Shown in pieces: positions 8,260-16,853 of a stretch of 64,000 nt of DNA. Every line of letters starts with the position of its first letter. Position 1 is the first letter of the stretch. The translations under genes were made by a program, and so were the position numbers. Where the stretch lies: assembly GCA_050486405.1 (NCBI GenBank), contig JBJHDF010000013.1, positions 46,863-110,862 on the forward strand, written 5' to 3'. Under the pieces are notes generated by a model. It saw nothing but the letters and a program-made list of their open reading frames with translations, did no database searches and was not told where the DNA came from. Source of the stretch: JBJHDF01 sp050486405 (lineage in GTDB: Bacteria > Pseudomonadota > Gammaproteobacteria > Pseudomonadales > Cellvibrionaceae).

Positions 8260-9531
8260 TCAACTGCCGCAAGGGCGGTAATCGGGCTTGGCCAGCAGCA
8301 GTTGTACCGTGCCGATACTACGCTCGCGGAAGCCGCCTTCGCAATAGCACAGATAGAACTCCCACATGCGACAGAAGCGCTGGTCATAGCCCAGTTCGGC
8401 AATGCGCTGCCAGCGGGAGAGGAAACGCTGGCGCCAATGGCACAGGGTTCGGGCGTAGTGCTGACCTATATCCTCCAGATGCAGTATGCCCATATCGGTG
8501 TTGCGCGCAACCTGATCACTGATCACTGCCACCGAAGGCAGGCAGCCGCCGGGGAAGATGTAACGCTGAATAAAGTCCACGGCTTTGAGCGCCCGCTGGT
8601 AGCGCTGATCCGGGATGGTGATGGCCTGCAGCAGCATCAGGCCATCATTGCGCAGCAGTCTGGAACAAGCGCTGAAATAGTCAGCGTAATGTTGGTGTCC
8701 CACCGCTTCGATCATTTCAATGGACACCAGCTTGCTGTAGCGGCCACGCAGATCCCGATAGTCCTGCAACAGCACCTCAACCCGATCCTGCAAGCCCGAC
8801 TCCCGCACCAGGGTCTGTACCTGGCCATACTGGGCGGGTGACAATGTTGTGGTGGTGACCTTGCAGCCGTAGTGACTGGCGGCGTAGATGGCCAGTCCGC
8901 CCCAGCCGCTGCCGATTTCCAGCAGGTGATCGTCGCGAGACAACTCCAGCTTGTCGCAGACAAGGCTCAGCTTATTGAGCGACGCCTCCTCCAATGTGTT
9001 TTCATCGTCCGCAAAGACAGCGGCCGAATACATCATAGTGGGATCGAGAAACTCGGTAAAAAAATCATTGCCGAGATCGTAATGGGCGACGATGTTTTCC
9101 CGGGCACCGCGACGACTGTTGCGACGCCCCCAATGAAAACTGCGCAGACGCCACTTGCGCCAAAACGATAGCCTGTCGTCCAGCGCGTCCAGTGCCGGCA
9201 AATTCTTCGCCATCAGGCGCACCAGGCTCACCAGAGACGGGCTGGACCAGTCGCCATCCATGTAGGATTCACCGGCGGCGATGGATCCGCCCTCCAGCAC
9301 CCGGCGATACACGCCGGGGTTGTGCACCTGTACTTCGGCCAGCAAGTCGGCTTGCGGCTCACTCTGCCCAAACCGATGGCATTCACCTGCCTCGTGCAGG
9401 AGCAGGCACCCATGCTCAAGCTGGCCCAGCAACTTGAAGAGCACTTGCCTGGCTATGCCTCCCCTGTTGCCAGCATTTTCATCCGGCGCTGCCAGCTGCC
9501 AGCGACTGCTACTGAGGGTTGACTGGGTCAT
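8260..9531 (-). CDS. cfa: Cyclopropane-fatty-acyl-phospholipid synthase family methyltransferase
   Basis: These enzymes transfer a methylene or methyl group from SAM to double bonds of membrane-lipid acyl chains. The 423 residues show the SAM-binding motif LLEIGSGWGGLAIYA (about 200-214), the upstream VAHYDLGNDFF and the MYSAAVF element. The conserved FIQRYIFPGGCLPS and the C-terminal WEFYLCYCEGGF are also there. The start overlaps the DUF1365 gene by 23 bases. In clusters with an FAD amine-oxidase-like protein and DUF1365, such proteins may make modified or branched fatty acids rather than plain cyclopropanes; that part is inference. Confidence 0.92.
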   Translation of the reverse strand: MTQSTLSSSRWQLAAPDENAGNRGGIARQVLFKLLGQLEHGCLLLHEAGECHRFGQSEPQADLLAEVQVHNPGVYRRVLEGGSIAAGESYMDGDWSSPSLVSLVRLMAKNLPALDALDDRLSFWRKWRLRSFHWGRRNSRRGARENIVAHYDLGNDFFTEFLDPTMMYSAAVFADDENTLEEASLNKLSLVCDKLELSRDDHLLEIGSGWGGLAIYAASHYGCKVTTTTLSPAQYGQVQTLVRESGLQDRVEVLLQDYRDLRGRYSKLVSIEMIEAVGHQHYADYFSACSRLLRNDGLMLLQAITIPDQRYQRALKAVDFIQRYIFPGGCLPSVAVISDQVARNTDMGILHLEDIGQHYARTLCHWRQRFLSRWQRIAELGYDQRFCRMWEFYLCYCEGGFRERSIGTVQLLLAKPDYRPCGS

Positions 9532-10315
9532 TACTCTCTCCTTTACTCAACTTCGACTTGTTGCCGTCACGACCAGCAATGGGTGTATGCCCGTATACGG
9601 GTACGCCCTTGAAAAACAGCCTCAGCGCCTGCCAGTAAATGGCGACGCTGACTTTCAACGCCAACCAGGGTTGACGCAGCACAATAAGATCCAGCGCCCT
9701 GGCATCCCAGGGTTGACGCTCCATAACCAGTGTGGCGTCGGTGTGTTTATCCTGACCGGCGCGGTTTTCCATATGTATGCGCAACCGCTGCGCTGGCGCG
9801 TCACTGACCCAGCGATAGGCCATGGCCATGGGGTTAAAGGGCGACACGTGCATGGCCTTTGGGAAACAGGTGCTTACCCTGCCCTGCGCGTCACAGGGCA
9901 ACGCGTAGCAGTGACACTCGCCCCAGGGTGTGTTGTTCACCTGGGCGAGAACAACGGCGGGCACCGGCGCATCGGGTTCGAAGCAATAGTAGAAACTGAC
10001 CGGATTGAAACACCAACCCCAGAGCCTCAGGTTGGTCAACAAATGAACGGGGCCTGACGGGCAATAACCCAACTGCGAACTGACTGTTGCCCGAACCTGC
10101 TCGGCAAGATCCCGGTGTGGGTCGCCAAGGTAGTCACTGCGACGAAAACTGCCCGGCGTGCGGCCGTTATAGGACCAAAAGCGGGTTCGCTCAAACAGCT
10201 GCGGCAGCTCATCGAGATCCAGGTAAAACAGCGTCGAGCGATAGCTGAACTCGTGGTGTTTGGGCAGAAAGCGGCGATGCCGAAGCGACCCCTGATAGAT
10301 GGCGCTGTTCATCAT
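9509..10315 (-). CDS. DUF1365 family protein
   Basis: The 268-residue protein has the DUF1365 hallmarks: HRRFLPKHHEF near the N-terminus, TNLRLWGWCFNPVSFYYCF in the middle, and NNTPWGECHCYAL followed by KAMHVSPFNPM. The biochemical function of DUF1365 is not established. It is nearly always encoded next to an FAD-dependent amine-oxidase-like protein and a Cfa-like methyltransferase, as here. Its ATG overlaps the stop of the upstream FAD gene (ATGA), which implies coupled expression and a role in the same lipid pathway. Confidence 0.9.
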   Translation of the reverse strand: MMNSAIYQGSLRHRRFLPKHHEFSYRSTLFYLDLDELPQLFERTRFWSYNGRTPGSFRRSDYLGDPHRDLAEQVRATVSSQLGYCPSGPVHLLTNLRLWGWCFNPVSFYYCFEPDAPVPAVVLAQVNNTPWGECHCYALPCDAQGRVSTCFPKAMHVSPFNPMAMAYRWVSDAPAQRLRIHMENRAGQDKHTDATLVMERQPWDARALDLIVLRQPWLALKVSVAIYWQALRLFFKGVPVYGHTPIAGRDGNKSKLSKGESNDPVNPQ

Positions 10316-11592
10316 AGCGTCTCCCCGAAACGGGCGGCGACCCGCAGCGCCGACACCACACCGTCTTCATGAAATCCGTTGCGCCAGTAAGCACCACAGA
10401 AATGGGTGCCGCGCCGCCCGCTGATCTCACCCCAGCGCGCCTGGGCAGCCACGCTGGCGAGCGTGAATTCAGGGTGCGCGTACCGGTATTCACCGAACAC
10501 CCTGGCCCCGGGTGAAAGCGTGTCGGGGTTGACGGATACACAGAACGTCGTGGGCGCTTCGATACCCTGCAATAGATTCATGTTATAGGTGAGAAGCGCC
10601 TTTTCCGGGTCCGGCGCTTGCGGCAGTCGATAGTTCCAGCTGGCCCAGGCCCGGGTATTGGCAGGCAGTTGCGCCGCGTCATTGTGTAGTACCACGCGAT
10701 TTTCCCGATAGGGCATGGCGGACAGCACGGCCTTTTCCTGCGGGCTGGCATCGGCAAGCACGGCCAGCGCCTGGTCGCTGTGACAGGCAAATACCACATG
10801 ATCGTACTGCCGCTCGCCGAACCTGCTGCTGGCAAGGGTAACGCCTGCCTCTAGGCGGTGCACGCTGGACACTGGCGTCGCCAGATGGATGCGATCGGCA
10901 AACACTGCCGTCAGCGGCGCCAGATAGCTGGACGAACCGCCGCTAACGGTATACCACTGGGGCTGATCGTTGACGGTCAACAAACCGTGATTGTAAAAAA
11001 AACGCAGAAAAAACTGCAGCGGCATTTCGGCGGCGCTGACGGAGCCCGCCGACCAGATGGCCGACACCATGGGCAGAATATAGTAGTCGCGCAGGCGGTG
11101 GCTGTATCCCGCTCGATGCAAATAGTCGCCCAGGGTCATCCCGGCGTCGTATTGCTCACTGACAAACGTTTCGATGCAACGTCGATTGAAACGCAAAATC
11201 TCCGCCAACAAACGCCAGTGGTCTAAGCGTAGGAGATTTTTGCGCTGCGCGAAAAGGCCGTTGAGTGAGGTGCCGCTGTATTCCAGACCCGTGCGGGCAC
11301 AACTGACGCTGAACCCCATTTCGGTGGGGCGACTGCTGACACCCAACTGCTTGAGCAGCGCCATAAAGTTGGGGTAGGTTCTGTCGTTGAATACAATAAA
11401 CCCGGTGTCTACCCGGTATTCTTCACCATCGAATAGCACCCGTTTGGTAGCAGTATGACCGCCAAGCTCGCTCCCTGCCTCGTAGACGTCCACCCCGTGC
11501 TGCCGACAGAGCAGGTAAGCGCAGGTCAGCCCGCTGATGCCACTGCCAACAATGGCAATGCGTTGACCGGGGGCATAGGCAGCGACGCTCAT
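10312..11592 (-). CDS. FAD-dependent amine-oxidase-like oxidoreductase
   Basis: The 426-residue protein begins with an FAD Rossmann motif (IAIVGSGISGLTCAYLL, about 12-28). It continues with YEAGSELGGHT and a DTGFIVFNDRTYPNF region, features of the flavin amine oxidase/desaturase superfamily. It is encoded between a photolyase and DUF1365/Cfa genes, with 1- and 4-base overlaps. Homologues in this setting are linked to modification of membrane unsaturated fatty acids, including (as I recall) furan-fatty-acid formation in Rhodobacter. The exact reaction here is inferred, not shown. Confidence 0.85.
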   Translation of the reverse strand: MSVAAYAPGQRIAIVGSGISGLTCAYLLCRQHGVDVYEAGSELGGHTATKRVLFDGEEYRVDTGFIVFNDRTYPNFMALLKQLGVSSRPTEMGFSVSCARTGLEYSGTSLNGLFAQRKNLLRLDHWRLLAEILRFNRRCIETFVSEQYDAGMTLGDYLHRAGYSHRLRDYYILPMVSAIWSAGSVSAAEMPLQFFLRFFYNHGLLTVNDQPQWYTVSGGSSSYLAPLTAVFADRIHLATPVSSVHRLEAGVTLASSRFGERQYDHVVFACHSDQALAVLADASPQEKAVLSAMPYRENRVVLHNDAAQLPANTRAWASWNYRLPQAPDPEKALLTYNMNLLQGIEAPTTFCVSVNPDTLSPGARVFGEYRYAHPEFTLASVAAQARWGEISGRRGTHFCGAYWRNGFHEDGVVSALRVAARFGETL

Positions 11593-13016
11593 CAGCGCTT
11601 TTCGCCTCCAGCTTTGATCTGCCCGAACAGCTCCATAGTCTCCTTTCGGCTGCGGGCGATATCCACTATCGGTGCGGGATAGTCCGCACTCGCTCCCGGC
11701 TGATGAATCTCCCGCGCGGAGAGGTGTGCCAACTGCGGCAAATACCGCCGGATGAAAGTGCCCTCGGGGTCAAACCGCTGCGACTGGGTAGTCGGATTGA
11801 ATATGCGAAAGTAAGGCGCCGCATCGGTACCGGTGGACGCGCTCCACTGCCAGCCGCCATTATTCGCAGCAAAATCACCGTCGATCAGGTTCTCCATAAA
11901 CCAGCGCTCACCCATGCGCCAGTCTACTTGCAGGTTCTTGGTCAGAAACATGGCAACGACCATGCGCAGACGATTGTGCATCCAGCCGCATTGGCGCAGT
12001 TGCAACATGGCGGCGTCCACCAGGGGAACCCCGGTGCGCCCTTGGCACCAGGCGGCAAACAGCTCGGGATCTCTGCGCCAGGGAAAGCGCTCAGTGTAAG
12101 TTTGCAGGGGATGGTGCTTGCACACCTGGGGAAAATCCACCACCAGGTGTTGATAGAAATCCCGCCAGATCAATTCGTTGAGCCAGGCAGTGACACCGGC
12201 GCTACCGCTGTCCCACTCACCGCGGTTCGCTGCCAGCGCGGCGGCAATGCATTGGCGGGGCGACAGCACACCCATGGCGAGATAGGGGGAGAGACACGAG
12301 GTGCCCTCGCGATCCGGAAAATCCCGCTGCACCTGGTAATCGTCCAACCTGGCAGCGACAAAATCCGTCAGCCGTCGCTGGGCCTGCGCCTCACCGGCGG
12401 GCCATAGATGCTGCAAATCCCGCAGCTCCTGGCTTTCGAAAATTCGGTCGATAGCCTCAGCGTCTCTGTCAGCACCGGCAATAGTCCGGCCAACGACAGG
12501 CACCTCGGGCAGGGGCGATACCGAGGTCGCCATTGCCTGCCGCAGCCAGGCGCGCTTGAACGCGGTAAACACTTTGAAGGGTTGCCCGACAGCCGTGCGC
12601 AATGTTCCCGGGGGCAACACTACCCGATCGTGGTATCGCTGCACGCCGAAACCGCGCGCCCGAAACGCGTCGGCAACGGCAATATCCCGACGCTGTTCGT
12701 CCAGTGGATACTCGGCATTGAAGAACAGCTGTCCGGCCTTGACCTGGTCGGCCACAGCCAGCAGCGCCGCCGGTATCGCCGCAGCTTCCTCCACAGCGAA
12801 CAGCTTCAGGACAATGCCCTTGGCCGCCAGTGCATCCACCAGACTGTGCAACTGTCGGCGCAGCAGATCCAGGCGCGCCGGGGCCGTGTGGTGGCGGCGA
12901 ATATGCTCCCGACACAGACCATAGACGACAACGGGCTCACCCGCCCTGGCGGCGTGCCGCAGCGCCGGATTATCCACCAGGCGCAAATCGTTGCGCAGCC
13001 AGACCAGAACCTTCAC
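11592..13016 (-). CDS. phrB: Deoxyribodipyrimidine photolyase, GTG start
   Basis: The 474-residue flavoprotein uses light to split UV-induced cyclobutane pyrimidine dimers. The N-terminal antenna domain starts VKVLVWLRNDLRLVDN. The FAD domain contains LNELIWRDFYQHL, CGWMHNRLRMVVAMFL and the C-terminal GGWQWSASTGTDAAPYFRIF. The GTG at 13014-13016 overlaps the stop of the SnoaL-like gene (GTGA). The frame is open further upstream but the extra sequence is a shadow of that gene. The photolyase sits in a stress or light-type operon. Confidence 0.95.
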   Translation of the reverse strand: MKVLVWLRNDLRLVDNPALRHAARAGEPVVVYGLCREHIRRHHTAPARLDLLRRQLHSLVDALAAKGIVLKLFAVEEAAAIPAALLAVADQVKAGQLFFNAEYPLDEQRRDIAVADAFRARGFGVQRYHDRVVLPPGTLRTAVGQPFKVFTAFKRAWLRQAMATSVSPLPEVPVVGRTIAGADRDAEAIDRIFESQELRDLQHLWPAGEAQAQRRLTDFVAARLDDYQVQRDFPDREGTSCLSPYLAMGVLSPRQCIAAALAANRGEWDSGSAGVTAWLNELIWRDFYQHLVVDFPQVCKHHPLQTYTERFPWRRDPELFAAWCQGRTGVPLVDAAMLQLRQCGWMHNRLRMVVAMFLTKNLQVDWRMGERWFMENLIDGDFAANNGGWQWSASTGTDAAPYFRIFNPTTQSQRFDPEGTFIRRYLPQLAHLSAREIHQPGASADYPAPIVDIARSRKETMELFGQIKAGGEKR

Positions 13017-13504
13017 CGGTGCGCCAACCTCTTGCGGAGTCGGCGCACGACAGGTCCTAACAGCGGCACATGTTCGTAAAGCATGTCGCCGAGATCGTAA
13101 TAATCCCGATGCCAATGGATGCGTTCGCCGTAATGGATATGACTCATACCCGGCATACTGAGCCACTGCCCCCGTGCCAACTGCGGATGACGATAGCGCA
13201 TCACCCAGACAAGGCTGGCGCGACCGCTTTGTCCGGGCGCCTCCGGTGGCAGATCCAGCACTTCCAGAAACTCGAAACCGCAGCCGTCCACGCCTTCGGC
13301 GATATACGCGAAGTAACCGCGCAGTGCTTCCAGGCCAACGATCTTGTCCACTGGGTCCTGAAATACCACCTCTGGGTGATAGATACTGTCCAGCGCATCG
13401 ACAATGCCGCCGTCAAAGGTGGCGTACAGCTGGGTCAGGCGCGCAATCAATGGCGAAGATTCCGCCCCGCCCTGCCCCCGGCCTGCAAAGTGCATAACAC
13501 TCAT
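13013..13504 (-). CDS. SnoaL/NTF2-like fold protein
   Basis: The 163-residue protein resembles SnoaL-like (nuclear transport factor 2-like) small alpha+beta proteins: LYATFDGGIVDALDSIYHPEVVFQDPV followed by ALRGYFAYIAEGVDG, and a C-terminal HIHYGERIHWHRDYYDLG. The fold holds a hydrophobic pocket used for ligand binding or catalysis. Relatives are commonly found in photolyase/Cfa clusters. It overlaps the DUF523 gene upstream and the photolyase downstream by 4 bases each. Substrate is unknown. Confidence 0.75.
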   Translation of the reverse strand: MSVMHFAGRGQGGAESSPLIARLTQLYATFDGGIVDALDSIYHPEVVFQDPVDKIVGLEALRGYFAYIAEGVDGCGFEFLEVLDLPPEAPGQSGRASLVWVMRYRHPQLARGQWLSMPGMSHIHYGERIHWHRDYYDLGDMLYEHVPLLGPVVRRLRKRLAHR

Positions 13505-14457
13505 GCCGCCACTCCCACATAGCGCAAACCGAGTTTTTCCGGGTGCGGCGACCAGAAGCTCTGCTGTTGCAGATAAGGCATGTCCACCTTGCGCAGATAG
13601 TGCTTCAAGAGCGTCAAGGGCGCCACCAGCGGCACTTCGCCGCGCCGGTAAGCGTCAATCAATTCGCGCAGTTCGGCCTTCTCATCCGCAGACGTCAGCT
13701 TTTTCAGGTACCCCTGCAGGTGCTGCATGACGTTGGCGTTGCCCTTGCGGTTTACCGGCCGGGACAGCGCAGTCATAAACAACTGCACGAACTGGCGATT
13801 CACCTCATGGGGGTCTTTGCCGCGCAGGTCCGCCAGCAAACGGCCAATGGCCTGGTAACTGACCGGGTGGTGGGCCATCACCTGGTACTTGTAGCGGGCG
13901 TAGAAGGCCACCAAGCCGGCGGCGCTGGGACGCGCCTCCAGACTCCGACGCCAATCGTGGTAAGCGTAGAGCCGGGTAATGAAATTTTCCCGCAGCACCG
14001 GGTCGTTGAGACGGCCCGCCTCTTCCATGGGCAGCAGCGGCAGCAACTCCCGGAGGCGGGCGGCAAAGGCACCCTGTCCCCGGTTGTCCTTGGGTGTTCC
14101 ACTGCTGGCATAGCGCTTGACGCTGTGCAACCCGCAACTGGGCGATTTTTGCATCAGGATATAGCCACAAATATCCGGCATCTGCAGCGCCACGGCTTCC
14201 GCCTCGCGGCGCAGCGCCTCGGTGACATCCCGACCGGTGTCAACCGAACCTTTGACCCGGGTGAGGTCACCGTCCGCCACCAGCCGGATGGGTTCACGGG
14301 GAACCCCCAGCCCTGCGGCAACTTCCGGACAGCTGGGTCGCAATTCCAGAAATTGGGTGAGCACTTCGGTGATATAGCGGGAATGTTTGTGTCCGCCGTT
14401 GTAACGCACGGCGTCGCCCAGCAGACACTGACTGACACCGACTGGGATTTTGTTCAT
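13501..14457 (-). CDS. DUF523 + DUF1722 fusion protein (YbgA-like)
   Basis: The 318-residue protein joins two uncharacterised domains. The N-terminal DUF523 (about 1-145) has VGVSQCLLGDAVRYNGGHKHS and conserved cysteines in QKSPSCGLHSVK. The C-terminal DUF1722 (about 185-300) has YHPVSYQ-like and VNRKGNANVMQHLQGYLKK. Such fusions often neighbour photolyase genes in Proteobacteria; here it is the first gene of the photolyase operon. Role unknown; the cysteines suggest metal or redox chemistry, which is inference. A TATAAT-like element lies at 14584-14589 on the minus strand, but I see no good -35. Confidence 0.88.
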   Translation of the reverse strand: MNKIPVGVSQCLLGDAVRYNGGHKHSRYITEVLTQFLELRPSCPEVAAGLGVPREPIRLVADGDLTRVKGSVDTGRDVTEALRREAEAVALQMPDICGYILMQKSPSCGLHSVKRYASSGTPKDNRGQGAFAARLRELLPLLPMEEAGRLNDPVLRENFITRLYAYHDWRRSLEARPSAAGLVAFYARYKYQVMAHHPVSYQAIGRLLADLRGKDPHEVNRQFVQLFMTALSRPVNRKGNANVMQHLQGYLKKLTSADEKAELRELIDAYRRGEVPLVAPLTLLKHYLRKVDMPYLQQQSFWSPHPEKLGLRYVGVAA

Positions 14458-14654
14458 GGAGAGCCCTTGCGCTGCGATACATCATCCGGGAAGAGAATAC
14501 GTTGGCGATGGGGAAAAAGATAACCGGGGACGCCCAATCAGAGAATTTTTTTTCGGAACACCGGGAGCAACGCAAAAAGAGTAATTATAAATCACATTAA
14601 GAGTTAATTGTATACCATTGTTTTTATTGGAAAATATGGCTGGAGATACACCGG

Positions 14655-15629
14655 CTAATAGGTCGGCAACTCGATTTTGCCAAACAGTTCGTCCAACTCG
14701 GCCTTGGACTGGCAGAGAAAGGCGTCGTTAACCAGGTCGCGGTTCAGATGAGGGGCGAAGCGCTCGACAAAGTCGTACATAAAGCCGCGCAGAAAGGTGC
14801 CGCGGCGAAAACCGATCTTGGTGACGCTGCTCTCGAACAGGTGGGAAGCATCCAGCGCCACCAGATCGCTGTCGGCCTGCTCGCTGTAGGCCATGCGCGC
14901 CACTATGCCGATACCCAGCCCCAGGCGCACGTAGGTCTTGATGACGTCGGCGTCGGCGGCGGTAAACACCACCTTGGGCGCCAACCCCCGGGAAATAAAG
15001 GCCTCGTCCAGCTTGGAACGGCCGGTAAAACCGAAAACGTAAGTCACGATGGGGTGTTTGGCTACCTCTTCCAGGGTCAGGTGGCCAATCTGGGTCAGAG
15101 GGTGGTCGCGAGGCACCAGAATACAGCGGTTCCAGCGGTAGCAAGGCATCATCACCAGGTCACTGAAGAGTTCAAGAGCCTCGGTGGCGATGGCAAAATC
15201 CACCGAACCGTCCGCCGCCATCTCGGAAATCTGCATGGGCGTGCCCTGATGCATGTGCAGCGACACTTCCGGGTACTGCTGGATAAAGGATTCGATCACC
15301 CGAGGCAGGGCGTAGCGTGCCTGAGTGTGGGTAGTGGCCAGGGAGAGACTGCCCTTGCGCTCGTTGCTGAACTCCTGGGCCACCTGCTTGATACTGTCGA
15401 CTTTGCGCAGTATTTCGCCAGCGGTCTTGAGGATAGCCTCCCCCGCCGGGGTGATCCGGGTCAGGTGCTTGCCACTGCGGCTAAAGATTTCGACGCCCAG
15501 CTCATCCTCCAGCAACCGGATCTGCTTGCTGATGCCCGGTTGGGAGGTATAGAGGCTCTGGGCCGTCGCCGACACGTTGAGATCGTGGTGAGCGACTTCC
15601 CAGATATAGCGCAGTTGCTGTAGCTTCAT
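14655..15629 (-). CDS. cysB: LysR-type regulator of cysteine biosynthesis CysB
   Basis: CysB activates sulfate assimilation genes in response to N-acetylserine under sulfur limitation. The 324-residue product starts MKLQQLRYIWEVAHHDLNVS, typical of CysB, with the winged helix-turn-helix in the first 60 residues and a periplasmic-binding-like effector domain (about 90-295). The start has GGAGGG close upstream. An imperfect dyad TATTCT-N5-AGAATA at 15680-15696, in the AT-rich region before the gene, could be an autoregulatory site. It is monocistronic by position. Confidence 0.95.
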   Translation of the reverse strand: MKLQQLRYIWEVAHHDLNVSATAQSLYTSQPGISKQIRLLEDELGVEIFSRSGKHLTRITPAGEAILKTAGEILRKVDSIKQVAQEFSNERKGSLSLATTHTQARYALPRVIESFIQQYPEVSLHMHQGTPMQISEMAADGSVDFAIATEALELFSDLVMMPCYRWNRCILVPRDHPLTQIGHLTLEEVAKHPIVTYVFGFTGRSKLDEAFISRGLAPKVVFTAADADVIKTYVRLGLGIGIVARMAYSEQADSDLVALDASHLFESSVTKIGFRRGTFLRGFMYDFVERFAPHLNRDLVNDAFLCQSKAELDELFGKIELPTY

Positions 15630-15679
15630 AAGCCCTCCGAATGGCCCCTGCTGATCTTGTTATAACGCTTCGTAATATT

Positions 15680-15696
15680 TATTCTAATCGAGAATA
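15680..15696. promoter_or_regulatory. Dyad in the cysB upstream region (possible LysR-type site)
   Basis: TATTCT and AGAATA form perfect 6-base arms around five bases, about 50 bases before the cysB start. LysR-family sites are short imperfect dyads, and CysB represses its own gene in enteric bacteria. The position fits autoregulation, but no binding evidence is available. Confidence 0.35.
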
Positions 15697-15814
15697 GCTT
15701 TTGGTCAATTTTTTCTGCCGTCGCATGGGAAAATATTCCGGATATCGGGCCAAATTAAAACTATTAATTATAATAATATATGTTTTTATAACATAAACCC
15801 ATCTAGGTGCACCA

Positions 15815-16753
15815 TCACTCGCCCCCAACACCCTGCTTTGCTCCACCCGGGGCGAGCTCGTTGGCAATCCCGTGGGGAACGTGACCGGTGGCCACATGTT
15901 CACTGGCGGACTCACAGTGCACCGGTTGGTCGTCAAAGAAAACATCCGCACCATAGGCCTTGAGAAACTGTCCCTTGGACATGCCACCGAGAAACAGGGA
16001 CTCATCCAAACGAATGTTCCAGGCGCGCAAAGTGCGGATCACCCGCTCGTGGGCGGGCGCGGAGCGGGCAGTGACCAGGGCCGTGCGAATAGGGCAGGTA
16101 TCGCTGCTGAACTCGCTTTGCAGGCGCTGCAGGGCCGCGAGAAATTCCTTGAAGGGACCACCGGACAGTGGTGTGCGGGCCGAAGCCTTTTCGCTCTGGG
16201 CGAAGGCGTTCAGCCCCTGTAGCTTGTAGACCTGTTCCGCCTCGTCGGAAAAGAGTACCGAATCACCGTCAAAGGCAAAGCGCAATTCATCCTCGTGCTC
16301 CGACCGGGAGCGGGAGGCCACAATGGTGGCTGCCGCCACCCCCTGATTCAGGGCCTGGCGCACGTCGTCGCCGTTGGTGGAGAGGAATAACTGGGCTCCG
16401 AAAGGGCCTATGTAGCGATAGGGGGTGTTGCCACCGCAAAAGGCCGCCCGGGTGATGCCCAGGCCGTAGTGCTCGATGGAGTTGAACACCCGCAAGCCCG
16501 TGTCGGCACTGTTTCTGGACAACAGTATGACCTCCACCCTGGGGTCGCCGCCTATCAGGTCGTTGACCCGCAGCAGCTTCTGCACCATGGTGAAGGCATC
16601 CCCTGGCCTGAGCACCTTGTCCTCATTTTCAATCTGGTAGCGGGAGTAAGCCTGCAACCCCTGCTCTTCGAACACCCGGTGGCTGTCGTCCAGATTGAAA
16701 AGTGCGCTGGAAGAGATGGCGATGACCAGCTTGTCGGCCTGGGGGTTGGGCAT
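15815..16753 (-). CDS. Cytosolic 5'-nucleotidase (5'-nucleotidase family, PF06189-type)
   Basis: The 312-residue product resembles the bacterial relatives of eukaryotic cytosolic 5'-nucleotidase I, which dephosphorylate nucleoside monophosphates. Visible features are LVIAISSSALFNLDDSHRVF at the N-terminus (the DxD-like acidic position in LDDS), VEVILLSRNSADTG, and LSTNGDDVRQAL with a C-terminal DVFFDDQ. No signal peptide is seen. I chose ATG 16753 because GGAG lies 6 bases upstream; the longer form would need TTG at 16774. It lies between ask and cysB on the same strand and probably has its own transcript. Confidence 0.82.
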   Translation of the reverse strand: MPNPQADKLVIAISSSALFNLDDSHRVFEEQGLQAYSRYQIENEDKVLRPGDAFTMVQKLLRVNDLIGGDPRVEVILLSRNSADTGLRVFNSIEHYGLGITRAAFCGGNTPYRYIGPFGAQLFLSTNGDDVRQALNQGVAAATIVASRSRSEHEDELRFAFDGDSVLFSDEAEQVYKLQGLNAFAQSEKASARTPLSGGPFKEFLAALQRLQSEFSSDTCPIRTALVTARSAPAHERVIRTLRAWNIRLDESLFLGGMSKGQFLKAYGADVFFDDQPVHCESASEHVATGHVPHGIANELAPGGAKQGVGGE

Positions 16754-16853
16754 AGGGCTCCACGGTAGGTTCAATACTGCTGAATAACCCTGCCTTTATA
16801 CACCATTCCGCGGTGCCCTGGGAAACGCCAGCGCGCAATTTCGCTCAAACCGC

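Noticed and set aside
13017..13166. N-terminal extension of photolyase
   Set aside because: It overlaps the SnoaL-like gene and does not look like an antenna domain; the GTG start matches the family.
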